64,000 nt of DNA, taken from contig CP154956.1 in the NCBI GenBank assembly GCA_039621445.1, positions 27,038,667 through 27,102,666 on the forward strand, in the 5' to 3' direction. Source of the stretch: Euglena gracilis. Its lineage: Eukaryota; Euglenida; Euglenophyceae; Euglenales. Within the stretch, counting starts at the first letter, position 1. The number at the start of each line of letters is the position of its first letter. A program made the translations under genes and the position numbers. A model generated the notes under the pieces. That model was not told where the DNA came from. It saw only the letters and a program-made list of their open reading frames with translations, and ran no database searches. Below, piece after piece: positions 22,857 through 34,265 of the stretch.

Positions 22857-24230
22857 GTGTCGGCAACAAAGTCACGGGAGATAATTCATGAATGGAATAA
22901 CAACCCCCCCCCTGCACTGTTCTCCCCCCCCCCCGAACCAAGCAGCCCAAAGGGGGTCATTTTTGGCAACTTTTTGGATGTTCGCAAAAAATGGTCAATT
23001 TTAAGCACATTTGCCAAAAATAAAAATTTAGAAACGTGTTCAGCCCGCCAAATGCCTACCCTGAAATTTGTGGTCATGAACACGTTTTCCATTAGGGCAT
23101 CAGTGGCAAAGACACATTTTACATTAGGGCATCTGTGGCAATGGCACGTTTTCCACTAAACCCCCCCCAAAAATAAGACCCCCCCATAAAATGGACCCCC
23201 CCAAAAATAAGACCCCCCCTGGCCGGTCCGAGCAAAAATCCATGAAATGGACCCCCCCATAAATAAGACCCCCCCTGCCGGCGCGAAGCACTGGATTTTT
23301 GAACAAAAGGGTCATTTTAGGGGGCTAAATCTGTCATTTTGGGACAGTTTCCATACAATTCAGCATATTTTCCCCTATTTGTCTGGCGCGAAGCGCCGAA
23401 TTTTTCGAAAAATGGTATTTTGGGGTGCATTTTTGGTCATTTGGGGGGGTCGAATTTTTTCCAGCAAAAATCCATAAAATGGACCCCCCCCCCCATGAAT
23501 AAGACCCCCCCTCGGGCTTTCCAGCAACCGACCCATGAAATGGACCCAGGGTCTTATTTTTTGGGGGGGGGGTTAGGGCATCTGTGGCAATCACGTGTCG
23601 TCCGAAATGGTCCGAACATGCATTTTGCCAAATCGATCGACAATCGCGAGAGTATCTCTGGCTGTGAAAGTTGTTCAGGTACAAACTCACCCCTCGATCG
23701 AAAGCTCTTTTCATCAGATGACTAATGATGACCACCAAATTCAGCCACGCCGCTTGGTGCTCTTATTTCCTGTCATTGGGAAATCCTAATTTCGCAATCC
23801 TTGCACCTCCGTGGAGCCTAGATGTCCTCGATTCGAAGACAAAAATCGTTTCTGCATGGTTCGTTAAGCATTTTAAACCAAACAGCGCCCAAAACCACCA
23901 CAAATTTTGACTAAGATTCTGGCCGATCCGACGATCGTGAGTGTGTCTCGGGCTGCGTGCAACGTTAGGGTTCCAAGTTACCCCTCGATTGAAAGCTCTT
24001 TTCAACAGCCAGCGGTGGTCATCAGATTTTTCTGGTGCTCACAAAATTTGCCGTGCATTTGGGTATGGGGGGAGGGGTAATACGTTTTCCATTAGGGCAT
24101 CTGTGGCAATGCCACGTTTTCCATTAGGGCATCTGTGGCAATGCCACACTTTCCATTAGGGCATCTGTGGCAATGCCACGTTTTCCATTATGGCATCTGT
24201 GGTAAGGCACGTTTTCCATTAGGGCGCTTT
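22857..24230 (+). repeat. AAATAAGACC arrays and 32-bp tandem repeat
   Basis: 23155-23575 repeats the words AAATAAGACCC and AAATGGACCC with C runs. 23078-23156 and 24082-24225 hold a 32-bp tandem unit (ACGTTTTCCATTAGGGCATC + TGTGGCAATGCC); there are about 4.5 copies in the second. The same unit recurs at 45357-45422, 46536-46587 and 46770-46868. A stretch near 23620-24050 is an R1-like repeat with CGATCGAAAGCTC. Confidence 0.7.
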
Positions 24231-24311
24231 TTTTTCGGTCCGATCCCTTGGCGTGAATCATGACCACAAATTTCAGGGCAGGCATTTGGCGGGCTCTGAA
24301 CACGTTTTTAA

Positions 24312-24426
24312 ACAAATTGTGGCTGAGCCCAGATTTCAGCCTGAAAACGTGATCAGCAGGGGCCCCCTTCGGGGGCCCCTGCTGAACACGTTTTCAGGCT
24401 GAAATCTGGGCTCAGCCACAATTTGT
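24312..24426. repeat. 115-bp near-perfect palindrome with TTCG loop
   Basis: Arms start ACAAATTGTGGCTGAGCCCA and meet at GGGCCCCCTTCGGGGGCCCC. There are a few mismatches near GATCAGC/GCTGAAC. Related looser copies lie at 47410-47475 and 48465-48605. Confidence 0.85.
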
Positions 24427-25087
24427 GTATAGAAAGCGTCCCAAAAACGTCAAATTTTGAGAACTTTTTTGGGAAGTTCTTTGTAAAAAGTGCTATGGCA
24501 GTGAGCTATTCCCGTCCCCCCCTATGGGAAAGTTCGGGTGGGGGGACAAGTTGGGGGGGGGGGCGTGGAAATTTTTCAAAAAAATTTAAATCCCAAATTT
24601 ACTTCAGTTTTCGAAATTTTGTTCCAAATTTCAACTCGGGCATTTGCTCCAACGATCCCATCATAAAGATCAACAAAACGAAAATTTCGAAAATGTAAAT
24701 TTCTTTTGATTTGTCCAAAAAATGGCATTTTTTGTGAATTCCTGGAAAAATCTTACCGGGACTTTTTGTTTTTTAAAAAAAACTTTTTTGGAAAGAAACA
24801 TGTTTTTTTGTTTCAAAATCAGCCAACCGTCAACCTTGTCCAACACTTTGGGGTTGTTTTACACTTCTCCTGGTGCATGGTCTTTCCTGGGTCCTGAGAT
24901 TTCACGAGAAGGATTAGTCCTTCACCAATGTGTTTCTCCACTCTTTCAGCGATTGAAACGAAATGTGTTGGGCTGTAGTCTGATCATTCGAGACTCTCCA
25001 AGCAGTATTTCAGCACGTGAATTGAACAACACAAGCGGAAACACGTTCCAAACACTTCTGGCAAACACATCATCTGCCTGATGGGTT

Positions 25088-25353
25088 CAGGCTTCTTTTT
25101 AAGTCCCCGGGGGGGGGGGGGCCCCCCCCACCCGCCCAGGGGGGCGGGGACCCCCCGGGGGGGGGGGGGGGGCGGGGACCCCCCAAAATCGGGCCCGTTA
25201 AAGGCAATTTCAAAAAATTTTCGCCGCTTCGCGCTGAAAAGGTATACCCAGTGCCTCCGGGGGGGGGGGTCCGGCGCGGGACCCCCCCCCGGGGGGGTCC
25301 GGCCCGGACCCACCCACCCCCCCGGGAGGTCTGCTGACTTAAAAAGAAGCCTG
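25088..25353. mobile_element. hAT-type MITE, intact ends, exact 8-bp target duplication
   Basis: Ends CAGGCTTCTTTTTAAGTC and GACTTAAAAAGAAGCCTG. GATGGGTT is duplicated exactly at 25080-25087 and 25354-25361. The core carries AAAATCGGGCCCGTTAAAGG and a GCCGCTTCGCGC hairpin between G and C runs. Confidence 0.92.
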
Positions 25354-26640
25354 GATGGGTTACTTAAACTACACCTAACACCTAAATTATTGCATTTCAC
25401 ACCATGGGGGTGGGTCGGGACACAGGGGGGACACGGGGGAGGGAGGGGGCACGGGGGGGGGGGGGACACGGGGGGGAACATCCTGGTTTTCATGGGAAAT
25501 TATCACCACCGATGCTTGCACGGCAAAGACACGGTGGTTGAATCTTAACCGAGGGATCATTCGTCACAGGACAACAGATGGCGCATGGCAAGAGCAAACC
25601 TTGAGGGCTTTGTAGTCCGGGACATGGGGGGGGGGGACACGAGGGGGGGACACGGGGACAACACCCTCCATACGTTTTTGCACTTCCAGTCAATCTTCTT
25701 GCACTTCATCTCAAAAATGTTTGCACGTGCCACCACTTTGGTTGCACTTTATCTCAAAAATGTTTGCAAATTATCCAAAGATATTTGCCTCTGTTCCGAA
25801 AATTTTTGCACTTGGATCGGGTGTTTTGCACCTTTGCCCTTTGAAGCGTCAATTGGCGTGGATGTTTTTTTTTCCATTAAAGGCTAGGTAGTCCACTTCG
25901 GGACCCCGGGGCCCCCCTCCCCTTGTTTAGTTCACCTCGGAAATGAAAAGGGGGTCCCGAGACCCCCCCCCCCCTGTGTACCTGGATGCACCTGTTCACT
26001 TGTCCAGTTCAGTTTGGAAGTGAACAGGGAGGGGGTCCCAGCCCCCCCCCCCCCGTGTACCTGGGCTCCTGTGCAGTGCAACACTTTTTTCATTGTGCAA
26101 AAATGAAATGACGCATTGCAAATTTTTTCGGAACAAATGCAAATATTTTGGTGCACAATGCAAAAAAATTTGAGACCTTTGGGCAATTTTTTGAGAGCGT
26201 TGGGCAAAACATTTCTTTGGCAAAACAATTTAGACGCTACCATGGATCCCCCCCTTACTGTTCCCATAGGGGGGACGGGAACAGTACAGTGTCCGGGCAC
26301 TTTTTCTAAAAGATTCTGGGAACAAAGAGAGAAAAAGGGGATTTTTTGGTCGGTTTCAGGTGCTTTCATTCCTGTCAAACTCGAAACCAACACCAAAATG
26401 GATGTTATGGAGGTGCAATTTTCAAGCATGTGAACCAAAAAGGCTTCATTTTGGCACTTTAGGTGGCCTTTTGGGTAATTCGGTTGGTCAGTTCATGGCC
26501 CATGGGAACAGTGAGGGGGGGGAGCTCGTCCCCCCCCTTACTCTTCCCCCCCTTACTGTTCCCATGGACCCAAAAAAAGGCCACAGGACGGGAACAGTAG
26601 GGGGGGGGGCATGGTAGGTGAAATGACCATGGCCCCGTGC
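25354..26640. repeat. GGGGACAC and TTACTGTTCCC word/C-run arrays
   Basis: GGGACACGGGG repeats occupy 25410-25490 and 25622-25670. TTACTGTTCCC/GGGAACAGT with C or G runs occur at 26248-26292 and 26505-26612, and again at 63295-63350 and 63575-63650. The TGCAAAxATTT-type sequence between them is shared with about 34.4-34.7 and 38.6-38.9 kb. No gene seen. Confidence 0.6.
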
Positions 26641-26654
26641 AAGCACACACCGTC

Positions 26655-26880
26655 AGTCCACAACTCCAACTCCTATACGGAATTGAAGGGATCCTTTGCA
26701 AAAGGTGTCATTTTCAGCTGGTCCCCACAATTGAAATTTGTCAGCATTCAATGTTGCCTCAATTTCAGGGCCATGTGCAAGTGCATTGTGCAAATGTTCC
26801 GGGGATCCCACCAAATGTGCGCCTTCCAAATACCAACATTGTGCCAACTCTCCAATTTTGGCCACGATGGTTAACCAACG
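26655..26880 (-). pseudogene. Reverse-transcriptase palm-domain fragment (LINE-like)
   Basis: The minus frame contains AQCWYLEGAHLVGSPEHL and, 12 residues later, EATLNADKFQLWGPAEND. The order W-Y-L-(D-D)-G ... G-P-x-x-x-x-x-L-N-x-x-K-x-x-x-W-x-P matches the YLDD region and following helix of a non-LTR-type RT family common in plants and protists. The catalytic DD is replaced by EG and no other RT blocks are seen, so this is a dead fragment. Confidence 0.45.
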
Positions 26881-27169
26881 AGGCAGAACAACGTTGGGCC
26901 AAAACGATCACTTGTTGGAAACCAACTTTTTATTTCAATGTGGCTTTTCCACAGAAGAGAGAAGAATGAGGTTTATAGCAAGTCCCAGTCCATTTTTCGA
27001 CACTCAGATGTGGGTTACCATTTCCTAACAGCATTGCTTCACCCAGACCGTGCCCTGGGCCCAAGGATGTCTCTTTTGGCCGTTGCCACAAGGAGAAACT
27101 CTCAGGGGGTGTTGGGGACGCGGGGGGGGGGGACGCGGGCCACTACCATTCTGGGTACCATGATACAAC

Positions 27170-27940
27170 ATTTCTTTCTGTCAAAAATTTTGCCCCCCCC
27201 CCTTGGGCCCGCCACAGACCATTTTTATGACCGCCGACTAGCCACCGACTAGTTTGCATTGGATTTTCTTCATGGGGGGGGCTTAAAAGTAAGTCATTTT
27301 TGTGGCTCACTTTGGCAAAGGCGGGGGGGGGGGCTCCGCCCCCCGCACCCCCCCCAAATAACAAAATCCCTTCTATGTTAACAATATACTTGGAGGGCCC
27401 CCTCGCATCCCCCCCCACTGAGCTATTCCCGTCCCAATGGGAACAGAACAGAGGGGGGAACAGCTTGGGGGGGGGGGGGACCCAGGTCCCCCCCCGAGCT
27501 ATTCCCAACCCGACCCTCGGGCAACCCAAAGGGGGTCATTTTGGCAACTTTTTTGAATGTTCGCAAAAAAATGGTCAATTATAAGCACATTTGCCAAAAA
27601 GTGATTTTTGAAAACGTCCCAAAAACGTCGATTTTTGAGCACTTTTTGGGTAAAAGTGCCATTACAGTGAGCTATTCCCGTCCCCCCCTATGGGAAATAG
27701 CTCGGGGGGAGGGGGAACAGCTCGGGGGGGGGGGGGCATGGTATATTGAAAATCCAATGGGGAGAGGTGTTCTTTTGCCAAAAGTGGCCCAAAATGGACA
27801 TTTCCCCCCCAAGTTTTTTACCCTCACCCCCCCCTATTTGGCTAATGGTCGGGCTCCTTCGGACCCCCTATTAGCCAATTAGGGGGGGGGGGGACAATTA
27901 GGGGGGGGTCGCTGAGCTCTTATCCCTTTATGGGTAAGAG
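27170..27940. repeat. GAGCTATTCCC/C-run arrays and related repeats
   Basis: GAGCTATTCCCGTCCC with G/C runs occurs at 27415-27505 and 27668-27735 (also 24508-24560). TTGTGGCTCACTTTGGCAAA plus a GGGGCTCCGCCCC hairpin sits at 27300-27350 and is tandemly repeated at 60.15-60.45 kb. A GGCTAAT...ATTAGCC inverted pair lies at 27838-27880. No gene. Confidence 0.55.
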
Positions 27941-28009
27941 CGAAGCTTACCCCTGGCGAAACCCCCCCCTCGACCCCCCCCCCCGGGTCGGGGCCACCTC
28001 GGGAACCGA

Positions 28010-28800
28010 CGGATTATCACCATGATCCCGGCCCCGTTCCCGAAAAAAAAATTTCAGTTGCGAGCGACTGGATTTCTAGTTTCCGAATCACCTGGGTTTG
28101 ACCCCCAACTCCCCGCCAGGCCCGAGTTATTCACGCGCGAAGGGGTCCAAACTGGTTAGCACCCCCCGCCCCCCCCTGGATACGCCCCCCCCCCCTTTGG
28201 ACTCTGCCATTTCGGCCAAAAAATGTCAATTTTCAAAGTATCTCCAAAAATGAAGCCAAATCAAAGGAAATGTCCGGAGACCTAATTTGAAGCCCTTGGA
28301 ACGGTATTTTGATTTCCCCGTAACTCCCCGCCTAGCCCGAGATACGGCCGTTTTCGGCCCGGATGGCCGTTTTGCACACTTTTCCCACTGTTCGACTTAG
28401 CCCTTTTCGGGGGATGGGGGGTCAAAAAATCGATGTTTTCAAAATTTCTCGAAAATGATGCAAAATCAAAGGAAATGTACGGAGACCTAAATTGAAGCCC
28501 TTGGAACGCTCTATCTGCTGGGATTTTGGTTTCCCCACAGCTCACCGCCTAGCCCGAGATACGGGCGTTTTTCTGCCAATTTAGGCCATTTTTAGGCCAT
28601 TTTGTTGTACACTTTTTCCACTGTTCGACTTAGCCGTTTTCGGCCAAAAAAAAAGTCAAAAAAATCGAAAAAAAATTTTTGCCCGAAACGATGTTTTTTG
28701 GCCTCCCGGACCCGGAAAAACTGTTTTTGAGCCGAAAATGAGCGTTTTTCGACCCCCCAGCGCCCCGTTTCTGGCACAAAACCCATGGATTTCAGTCAAA
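28010..28800 (+). repeat. Tandem-like repeat with CTAGCCCGAGATACGG motif
   Basis: GGAGACCTAATTTGAAGCCC ... CGCCTAGCCCGAGATACGG occurs at 28275-28345 and again at 28480-28562. An inverted relative is at 47490-47585. A second block (GGCCTCCCGGACCCGGAAAA) recurs near 62820. No coding evidence. Confidence 0.6.
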
Positions 28801-28904
28801 AGAGCTCCATGGAGTGGGCCGGTATGTATTGAGGGGTCAATGAAGGGGTGGGTGCGCGCTTATTAAGAGCTCAGCACTATTCAAAACCTGGTTACCCCGG
28901 CCAA

Positions 28905-29275
28905 TGGCCAATAAGCCTGACCCCCCCCCCTAATTGGCTAATGGACCGTCCAACGGGACCCCCAATTAGCCAATTAGGGGGGGGGGGCAAATAGGGGGGG
29001 GGTGAGGGTACATATTCACCCCCGATTGGGGGGTTCTGGAGCCATTTGGGTGGGTTTTGACTGGTGTTGGGGTGATTTGGACAAAAAAAATTTGCAGGGG
29101 GGCTTAAAAGTCGGCGGTTTTGACCCGTTAGTACATTAGAGTGGGTAGTCGGCCAACTAGTCGGCCGTCTACCCACTACCCCCCCCCCCCCGTCTCGCCG
29201 ACTGGTTACCGACCAGGCCTTGTCGGCCGACCAATTGGGTAGTCGGCCGACTTGTCGGCCAACTACCCACCCCCC
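28905..29275. repeat. Word/C-run module (TTGGCTAAT) and GTA/GTCGGCCGAC family
   Basis: CCTAATTGGCTAATGG...CCAATTAGCCAATTAGG with C/G runs spans 28918-28985. 29110-29270 holds GGGTAGTCGGCCGACTA repeats, found again at 59765-59825 and 60660-60800. Confidence 0.6.
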
Positions 29276-29284
29276 CCCCTCAGT

Positions 29285-30310
29285 CTACCGTTTGCCACTG
29301 TCATGCACAGAGTGCTGCTCATCCGGTTTTCTTTCTTCGAGCAGTGTTCTGGTCCTAGTGCCAATACAACCCGAATGAGGGCTCATTATCAAAAGCACTC
29401 GAACTTGGAATCCAATTTTGGATGTACGGACTTGTGATGGCAAATCACAAAATGCCCCGCGGCTGTGGCAGTAGTACACACTGCAGATGAGGACTGTGGC
29501 AGGAGCCATTCTCCTCAGCCATCCGTGTGATACCACCTCCCCCCCCCCTAATTGACCCCCCCCCCTAATTGACCAAACGCCCCGGGGAATTTTTTTTTCA
29601 ACCCCCCCCCCTAATTGACTGCCCGGGGGGTTTCCGTGCCGAAGCACCCCCTAATTGACGGTACCCCCCCCCCAATTGACCAACCCCCCCCTAATTGAAC
29701 CCCCCCCCCTAATTGACCAAAAGGGGGGTCCCGTGGAGAGGTCCCACGGTCAATTAGGGGGGGGGGAGGTGGTACACGTTGGGGCTAAGGTGCACAAATG
29801 CTGGAGACGCCGATGCAAGTTCGAGCAGCATCACGCTACAGATGTGGAGCGCCTGTTCAGGTGGGCATATTGCTCATGGCCGTGGGCAGCTGACGGCCGA
29901 ACAAAGGTGTTTTTGCAGAAAGTTTTTGTCATTTCACTCACTGATGTCTGCGTCGGAGGGGGGGGAGCGACAGACGGAAACTGCCCGTTTTTCCTTCAGT
30001 GACCTTCAGCAGACCTTCTTTTTCCACTCCCAATACCTTAAAATTGGGGGGGTTGGGGAGGGGGGGGGGCTAAGAATTTTTTTTAAATGCGCTAGGATGG
30101 AAAAATTAGGGCCAACACCTGGCCGCAGGTGAAAACATGATTTGTTAGGAAATCTCGCCTCCGACACCCTTTTTGTCACTGGGTGGCGGGGCCACCAGCT
30201 CCGCGGGGCGGACACCACTTTCGCCGCGGTGCAAAAGTGCAGACGCGCGCATCAAAAATCGCGTCGGGCAGCTGAAGCTAGCCACGTGCTGGCGGACGAC
30301 GGCTTTTTTA
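29285..30310. other. Low-C-run segments with coding-like but unassigned frames
   Basis: 29285-29530 (either strand) and 29775-30000, 30130-30310 (plus) have balanced codon-like composition, unlike their surroundings, for example NEGSLSKALELGIQFWMYGL near 29370. None forms a complete gene or matches a family I know. They may be element-borne gene fragments. Confidence 0.25.
29535..29775. repeat. TAATTGACC/C-run inverted module
   Basis: Outer ends ACCACCTCCCCCCC and GGGGGGGAGGTGGT are inverted. Between them are several copies of CCCCCTAATTGACC and one inverted GGTCAATTAGGGG around GGGGTCCCGTGG and CGGGG cores. Confidence 0.75.
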
Positions 30311-30324
30311 ATGGGGGTGGTGCG

Positions 30325-31140
30325 GGTTACGGGGGGGTCACGGGGGGGGGGGGCAGGGGGGGGTCACGGGGGAAGTATGCCACTTTGGAGGTAGTCGGGA
30401 GGCAACATCCATGATGTTGCATCCCATCATGAGAAGGGCAGTACGCATCCTGAAATCGGTGACTTTCGAGTCCAAAAAAGTGGTCAGTTTTGGCCATTTT
30501 TGGGCCATTTTTGAACAAAAAAAATGCCTTTGGGTCCGAAAGTGGTCATTTTTGGGTGATTTTTATGTCCGAAAATGGTCATTTTTGAAAGGGAATTTTG
30601 TCAGGATCTCTTGACCGTCACCTATTTTGGGAAGCATTTTGGGCAAAGGGTGACGGCTTGTTTTTTTTGAAGCAAAAAAAACATGCTTTTTTAAAAATAA
30701 AAAAAACGTCATGGAGGGTTTGGGAGATAATTTTTGAACGCTTTTTTTTTAACTCTGCAGCTTCGTAGTCCGTGAAGGGTGCTGGCTTTCACAGGGGGTG
30801 TCTGGGACGCGGGGGGGACGCGGGGGGGGGACGCGGGGGGGGGTGCGGGGGAGACGCCATTTTTGGGACAGCGAAATTAGGAATTTGCCGCGAGAAAAAT
30901 TTAGTCAAATTAGGATTCTACCACAACAAATTAGGACTAACCCACCCCAAATTAGGAATCACCCGCCGCAAATCAAGAATCACCCACACCAAATTGGGAA
31001 TCACCAACCTCAAATTTGCCTGAAATTAGGAATCAGCCTCCTGAATTTGGCTGTCTCGAGAACAAAATTTTGGTTCCAAAGTGGGACGCAGGGGGGACGC
31101 GGGGGGGGGACGCGGGGGGGACGCGGGGGAGACACCCCCA
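30325..31140. repeat. GGGTCAC and GGGACGC G-run arrays with AAATTAGGAATCACC repeats
   Basis: GGTCACGGGGGGG at 30340-30375; GGGACGCGGGGGG at 30805-30850 and 31082-31128; 30880-31040 has about eight imperfect copies of AAATTAGGAATCACCC. GGGACGC arrays recur at 34915-34965, 35803-35860 and 38380-38550. Confidence 0.65.
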
Positions 31141-31295
31141 CGTATTCCATCAATTTAGTATTTTTTTTAGTATGAAGGGTCTGAAAAAACTAAAAAAATG
31201 TCACTTTTTGATGACCAAAAAAAATGACTTTAGAACTTTTTCCTCAAAAAATGGCCATTTCGCAAGAAAAAAGTTAATTTTTTCTTTTTTTATAT

Positions 31296-31403
31296 AAAAA
31301 TCGTGGGCATAACCCGTATACAGGCCGTATAACGGGTCAAGGGCGCCGTAGGCGCCCTTGACCCGTTATACGGCCTGTATACGGGTTATAGCCCACGATT
31401 TTT
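31296..31403. repeat. 108-bp near-perfect palindrome
   Basis: Arms run from AAAAATCGTGGGCATAACCC to its inverse and meet at GGGCGCCGTAGGCGCCC, with one mismatch/slip. It directly abuts the left end of the 31406-32495 element. Confidence 0.85.
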
Positions 31404-31405
31404 CT

Positions 31406-32495
31406 GTAACCGTTAATTAAGAGGCCCAGCGCCTGCCCTGTATTTCGTTGATGTGCTTCACGCCATGGTTTCGGGCACTTTTGGGGCGTTTTTTTTGCCC
31501 AAAATTTTAAAAAAATCCAATTCACAAAATACAGCCTGTATTTCGTGAATACCCAATTCACAAATACAGCCTGTATTCGTGAATTGAAAATAACGCCCTG
31601 TATTCCGTGAATAGAAACCAAAATGTGAAAACATTGTCCAGATGACCTGGAACACATTGATAACACACCCCTGGTCCTGGAAAACGAGATATGGATGTAA
31701 GGCCAAGTTATAGGGGGGCACTTTGGGGGTGGGGGGCGGCGCCGAAGGCGGCCGGTCCCCCCGCAAAGGCCCCCCACAATGCTTTTCGTTTTTAGAGATT
31801 TTTAGTGCTATTTTCGCACCTTCACCCCGTGTTTCTCCTCACTCTGTTCTCCAAAAAATGGCGAAGAAAGCGGCAAACACCATGGACAGAATGTTGACAC
31901 AACCCCCAAAAGTTGCTGAATTTTTGGCCACAATTAAGCAGGGTTGGGAGAACAGAAAGAACCCTGCTATTGACCCCCTGCACGATGACCTTCTGCTAGA
32001 GGCTGCCAAAAAGAAAGCGTCCGGAATGGCAGGGACAGAGCAATCCGCATTTGCTCACCTCCTTGAAATCGAGTGCAGTGCGATGCTTGTTCCCTTTCAT
32101 ACCACTGGCGTTGTGTGCATTTATGCCATGAGCCCAAACATGGGTCATGGGTGTGTCATTCGTGCAAACCTCGTTAGCTTTCCCGGCGTAAATCCACGGC
32201 ACTTTGCTATCTGACGTTGCACTAGTTGTGCACCGCCTTCATTTATCACCTAGGACATGGCATGCAACCTGTTTGGTTTTTTTCTGAATTACTTCAGACG
32301 ATGTGATGCAAGAAGGTTTCTAGTTTCAGAAGCTGTTATAAAAACAAAAAATACAATTCACGAAATACAGCCTGTATTTCGTGAATACCCAATTCACAAA
32401 TACAGCCTGTATTCGTGAATTGAAAATAACGCCCTGTATTTCGTGTTCACACCCACGAAATACAGGGCAGGCGCCGGGCCTCAATTCACGGTTAC
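31406..32495. mobile_element. TIR element carrying protein-family-A copy A1
   Basis: The left end GTAACCGTTAATTAAGAGGC and, further in, CGCCTGCCCTGTATTTCGT are matched by inverted ACGAAATACAGGGCAGGCG ... CACGGTTAC at the right end. The words TACAGCCTGTATT(T)CGTGAA repeat inside both ends (31530-31610, 32360-32445). I could not find a clear target duplication. Confidence 0.65.
31858..32214 (+). CDS. Protein-family-A copy A1 (unknown function, 118 aa)
   Basis: ATG to TGA, open throughout, starting MAKKAANTMDRMLTQPPKVA and then IDPLHDDLLLEAAKKKASG. The N-terminus is clearly related to two other copies (46009-46506 minus and 55008 onward plus) with the shared pattern MxKxxxN...PPPK/RxE..LA and a DPLHxxLL...KKKSG block about 45-60 residues in. 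The last 50 residues do not align with the others. No membrane segment or known catalytic motif. It lies inside a TIR element, so it is probably transposon-encoded or a captured host fragment. Confidence 0.5.
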   Translation: MAKKAANTMDRMLTQPPKVAEFLATIKQGWENRKNPAIDPLHDDLLLEAAKKKASGMAGTEQSAFAHLLEIECSAMLVPFHTTGVVCIYAMSPNMGHGCVIRANLVSFPGVNPRHFAI

Positions 32496-32869
32496 AAAAA
32501 AGCATGTTTTTTAGCGTTTTTTTTTTTAAAAAAAACATGTTTTTTTGTTTTAAAAAAACAAAAAAAACGCCATTTTGACATTTTTTGCACTTTTTTTTTA
32601 GGGGACAAGATTTTTGTGTCCTCCTTTTTTGAAGAAGCTTTTCTGCAATGTCCCGTACAATGCTTGATGTGATGAAACGAAGAAGAGGGGAGAAGGAAAA
32701 AGAACGTTGCAAAAACAAGTGAGAAGTCAAAAATTTATACTTGCCCCTCAAAAAATGCCAGTTGTTCGCTGGAGGCCGTTTGATTTGGGAGCCATGCAAG
32801 TTGCTTTTAACCCGTCCTTCTTGAAGTGATCCCAAACCCAAGATGACATATTCTGAAAAAAAACTGTGT

Positions 32870-33440
32870 TGGAGCGGGCAAGCGATTAACCAAAAATCGA
32901 TTAATTGCGATTAATTGACCCCCCACAAAAGATCGATTCACTGGTGGGGTCACAGACAATTACTATGACCGTCTGATAGTTTTCCCCGGTCGAAAGTTTC
33001 CCCCCCCCACTTTTTTGGCCAAAAAACAGAAAATGGCGACCCGTCTGAAAGTTTCCCCCCCCCCAAAAAAATCGAGTCCCAGGAAAGCGTGGATCACTGC
33101 AAGGAGGGGAACATGAAGCCAAGGGGAGACCATTTTTAGCAGGGTCACTTGCGACGAGGGCGCAAATTGTTGAGTTGGGCATGGAGCTGGGCTGCAAGCT
33201 CAGCATCCAAACGCTCAGCTATGGCATCAATGGGGGGGGGAGGGGGGGTCCCCCCCCCCCCCCCCCCCCCCCCTGGGCCCCCCCCCGGGGGGGGGGGGGG
33301 GAGGGGGTCCCAGGCAGTCTTCACGGGCATTGTCGAAGAACCTGGGAGGCCAAACCGGTCGAAAGTTTCCCCCCCCCTAGTTTTCGACTCCGTGGGGGGG
33401 GGGAAACTATCAGAAGGTTATAGTAACCAAACTTCGATTA
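32870..33440. repeat. Nested GAAAGTTTCCCC and GATTAA modules
   Basis: GCGATTAACC...CGATTAATTG (32880-32920) and CTTCGATTAACC (33430-33445) are outer words. The inner inverted ends are CTGATAGTTTTCCCC (32973) and GGGGAAACTATCAG (33400), with GTCTGAAAGTTTCCCCCC copies between. This looks like one element inside another. Confidence 0.55.
33145..33330 (-). pseudogene. C-terminal protein fragment after proline run
   Basis: The minus frame ends IDAIAERLDAELAAQLHAQL-NNLRPRRK and stop, a helical, non-repetitive stretch. It is preceded by a long proline/glycine artefact from C/G runs and, upstream in another frame, by FFDNAREDCLGP. It could be the last exon of a captured gene. No family recognised. 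Confidence 0.3.
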
Positions 33441-33534
33441 ACCAAACAACCTTGCTTTTTTTTTTGGACCATGCCAAGGCAAATTTTCAATGCTTTCAAC
33501 CAGAAAATTGATGAAAAGCGACCAAAATTGCCAC

Positions 33535-34265
33535 CTACCACCCCCCCCCCCCATAATTGACACCCCCGACACCCTCCAAACCCCCCAGGTAGTGTCAATT
33601 ATGGGGGGGTGTCAATTATGGGGGGGGTCCGAACGGACAAGGCAAAATACAAGGGACTCCTGACAAACCCCGGCGGAAAAGACGCGAGCGGCTGAAAAAA
33701 TTTTCGGTCGGGAGGGGGGGGGTGTCAATTATGGGGGGGTGTCAATTAGGGGGGGGGGGAGTGGTACATCAAAAAGCAGGTTGAAATGATGAATGAAAAG
33801 AAAGGCTGAAGTGATGAAGGTTGATGCATTGTATGAAAATCGAAGGCTCGATTCTCGGGTCACGGGCGGGTCACGGGGGGGGTCACGGGGGGGGGGTCAC
33901 GGGGGTAGCACCCCCAATAGCACCCCTGCCCCCAAAACAAGAGATCTGTTCTTCGGGATGCTGAAAGCCTATCTCACGTCTGGCCGTATACCGTAACCGA
34001 CGGGCCTGGGGAAAATTACTGCAAATTTGCGCTGCAACATTACCCTCACCCCCCCCCCTCAAAGTGTCCCCCCCCTCAGAGAGGCCAAAATTTTTTTTTG
34101 GCAAATTTGGTTTACCCCTCTCAAAGTGGCCACTTTCTTTTGGCACCGAAGGCGCCGAAGCCCAAAAATTCACCCCCCCCCCAAAGTGTCCCCTCCCCCA
34201 AAGTGGCCGTTTTGAGGTCCCGTGCTGCCCGAAGGATGGCCACTTTGAGGGGGGGTGAGGGTACC
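33535..34265. repeat. ATAATTGACACC, GGGTCAC and CAAAGTGGCC word/run modules
   Basis: 33540-33765: CCATAATTGACACCC and inverted GGTGTCAATTATGGGG copies. 33863-33902: GGGTCACGGGG. 34045-34260: inverted ends TACCCTCACCCCCC / GGGGGGTGAGGGTA with CTCAAAGTGTCCC and GTGGCCACTTT words around a GGCACCGAAGGCGCC core. The last family recurs at 45515-45612, 45850-45935 and 47885-48165. Confidence 0.7.

Noticed and set aside
24082-24225. Evenly spaced repeats resembling a CRISPR array
   Set aside because: The 32-bp units are contiguous with no variable spacers, no cas genes are near, and the locus is eukaryotic.
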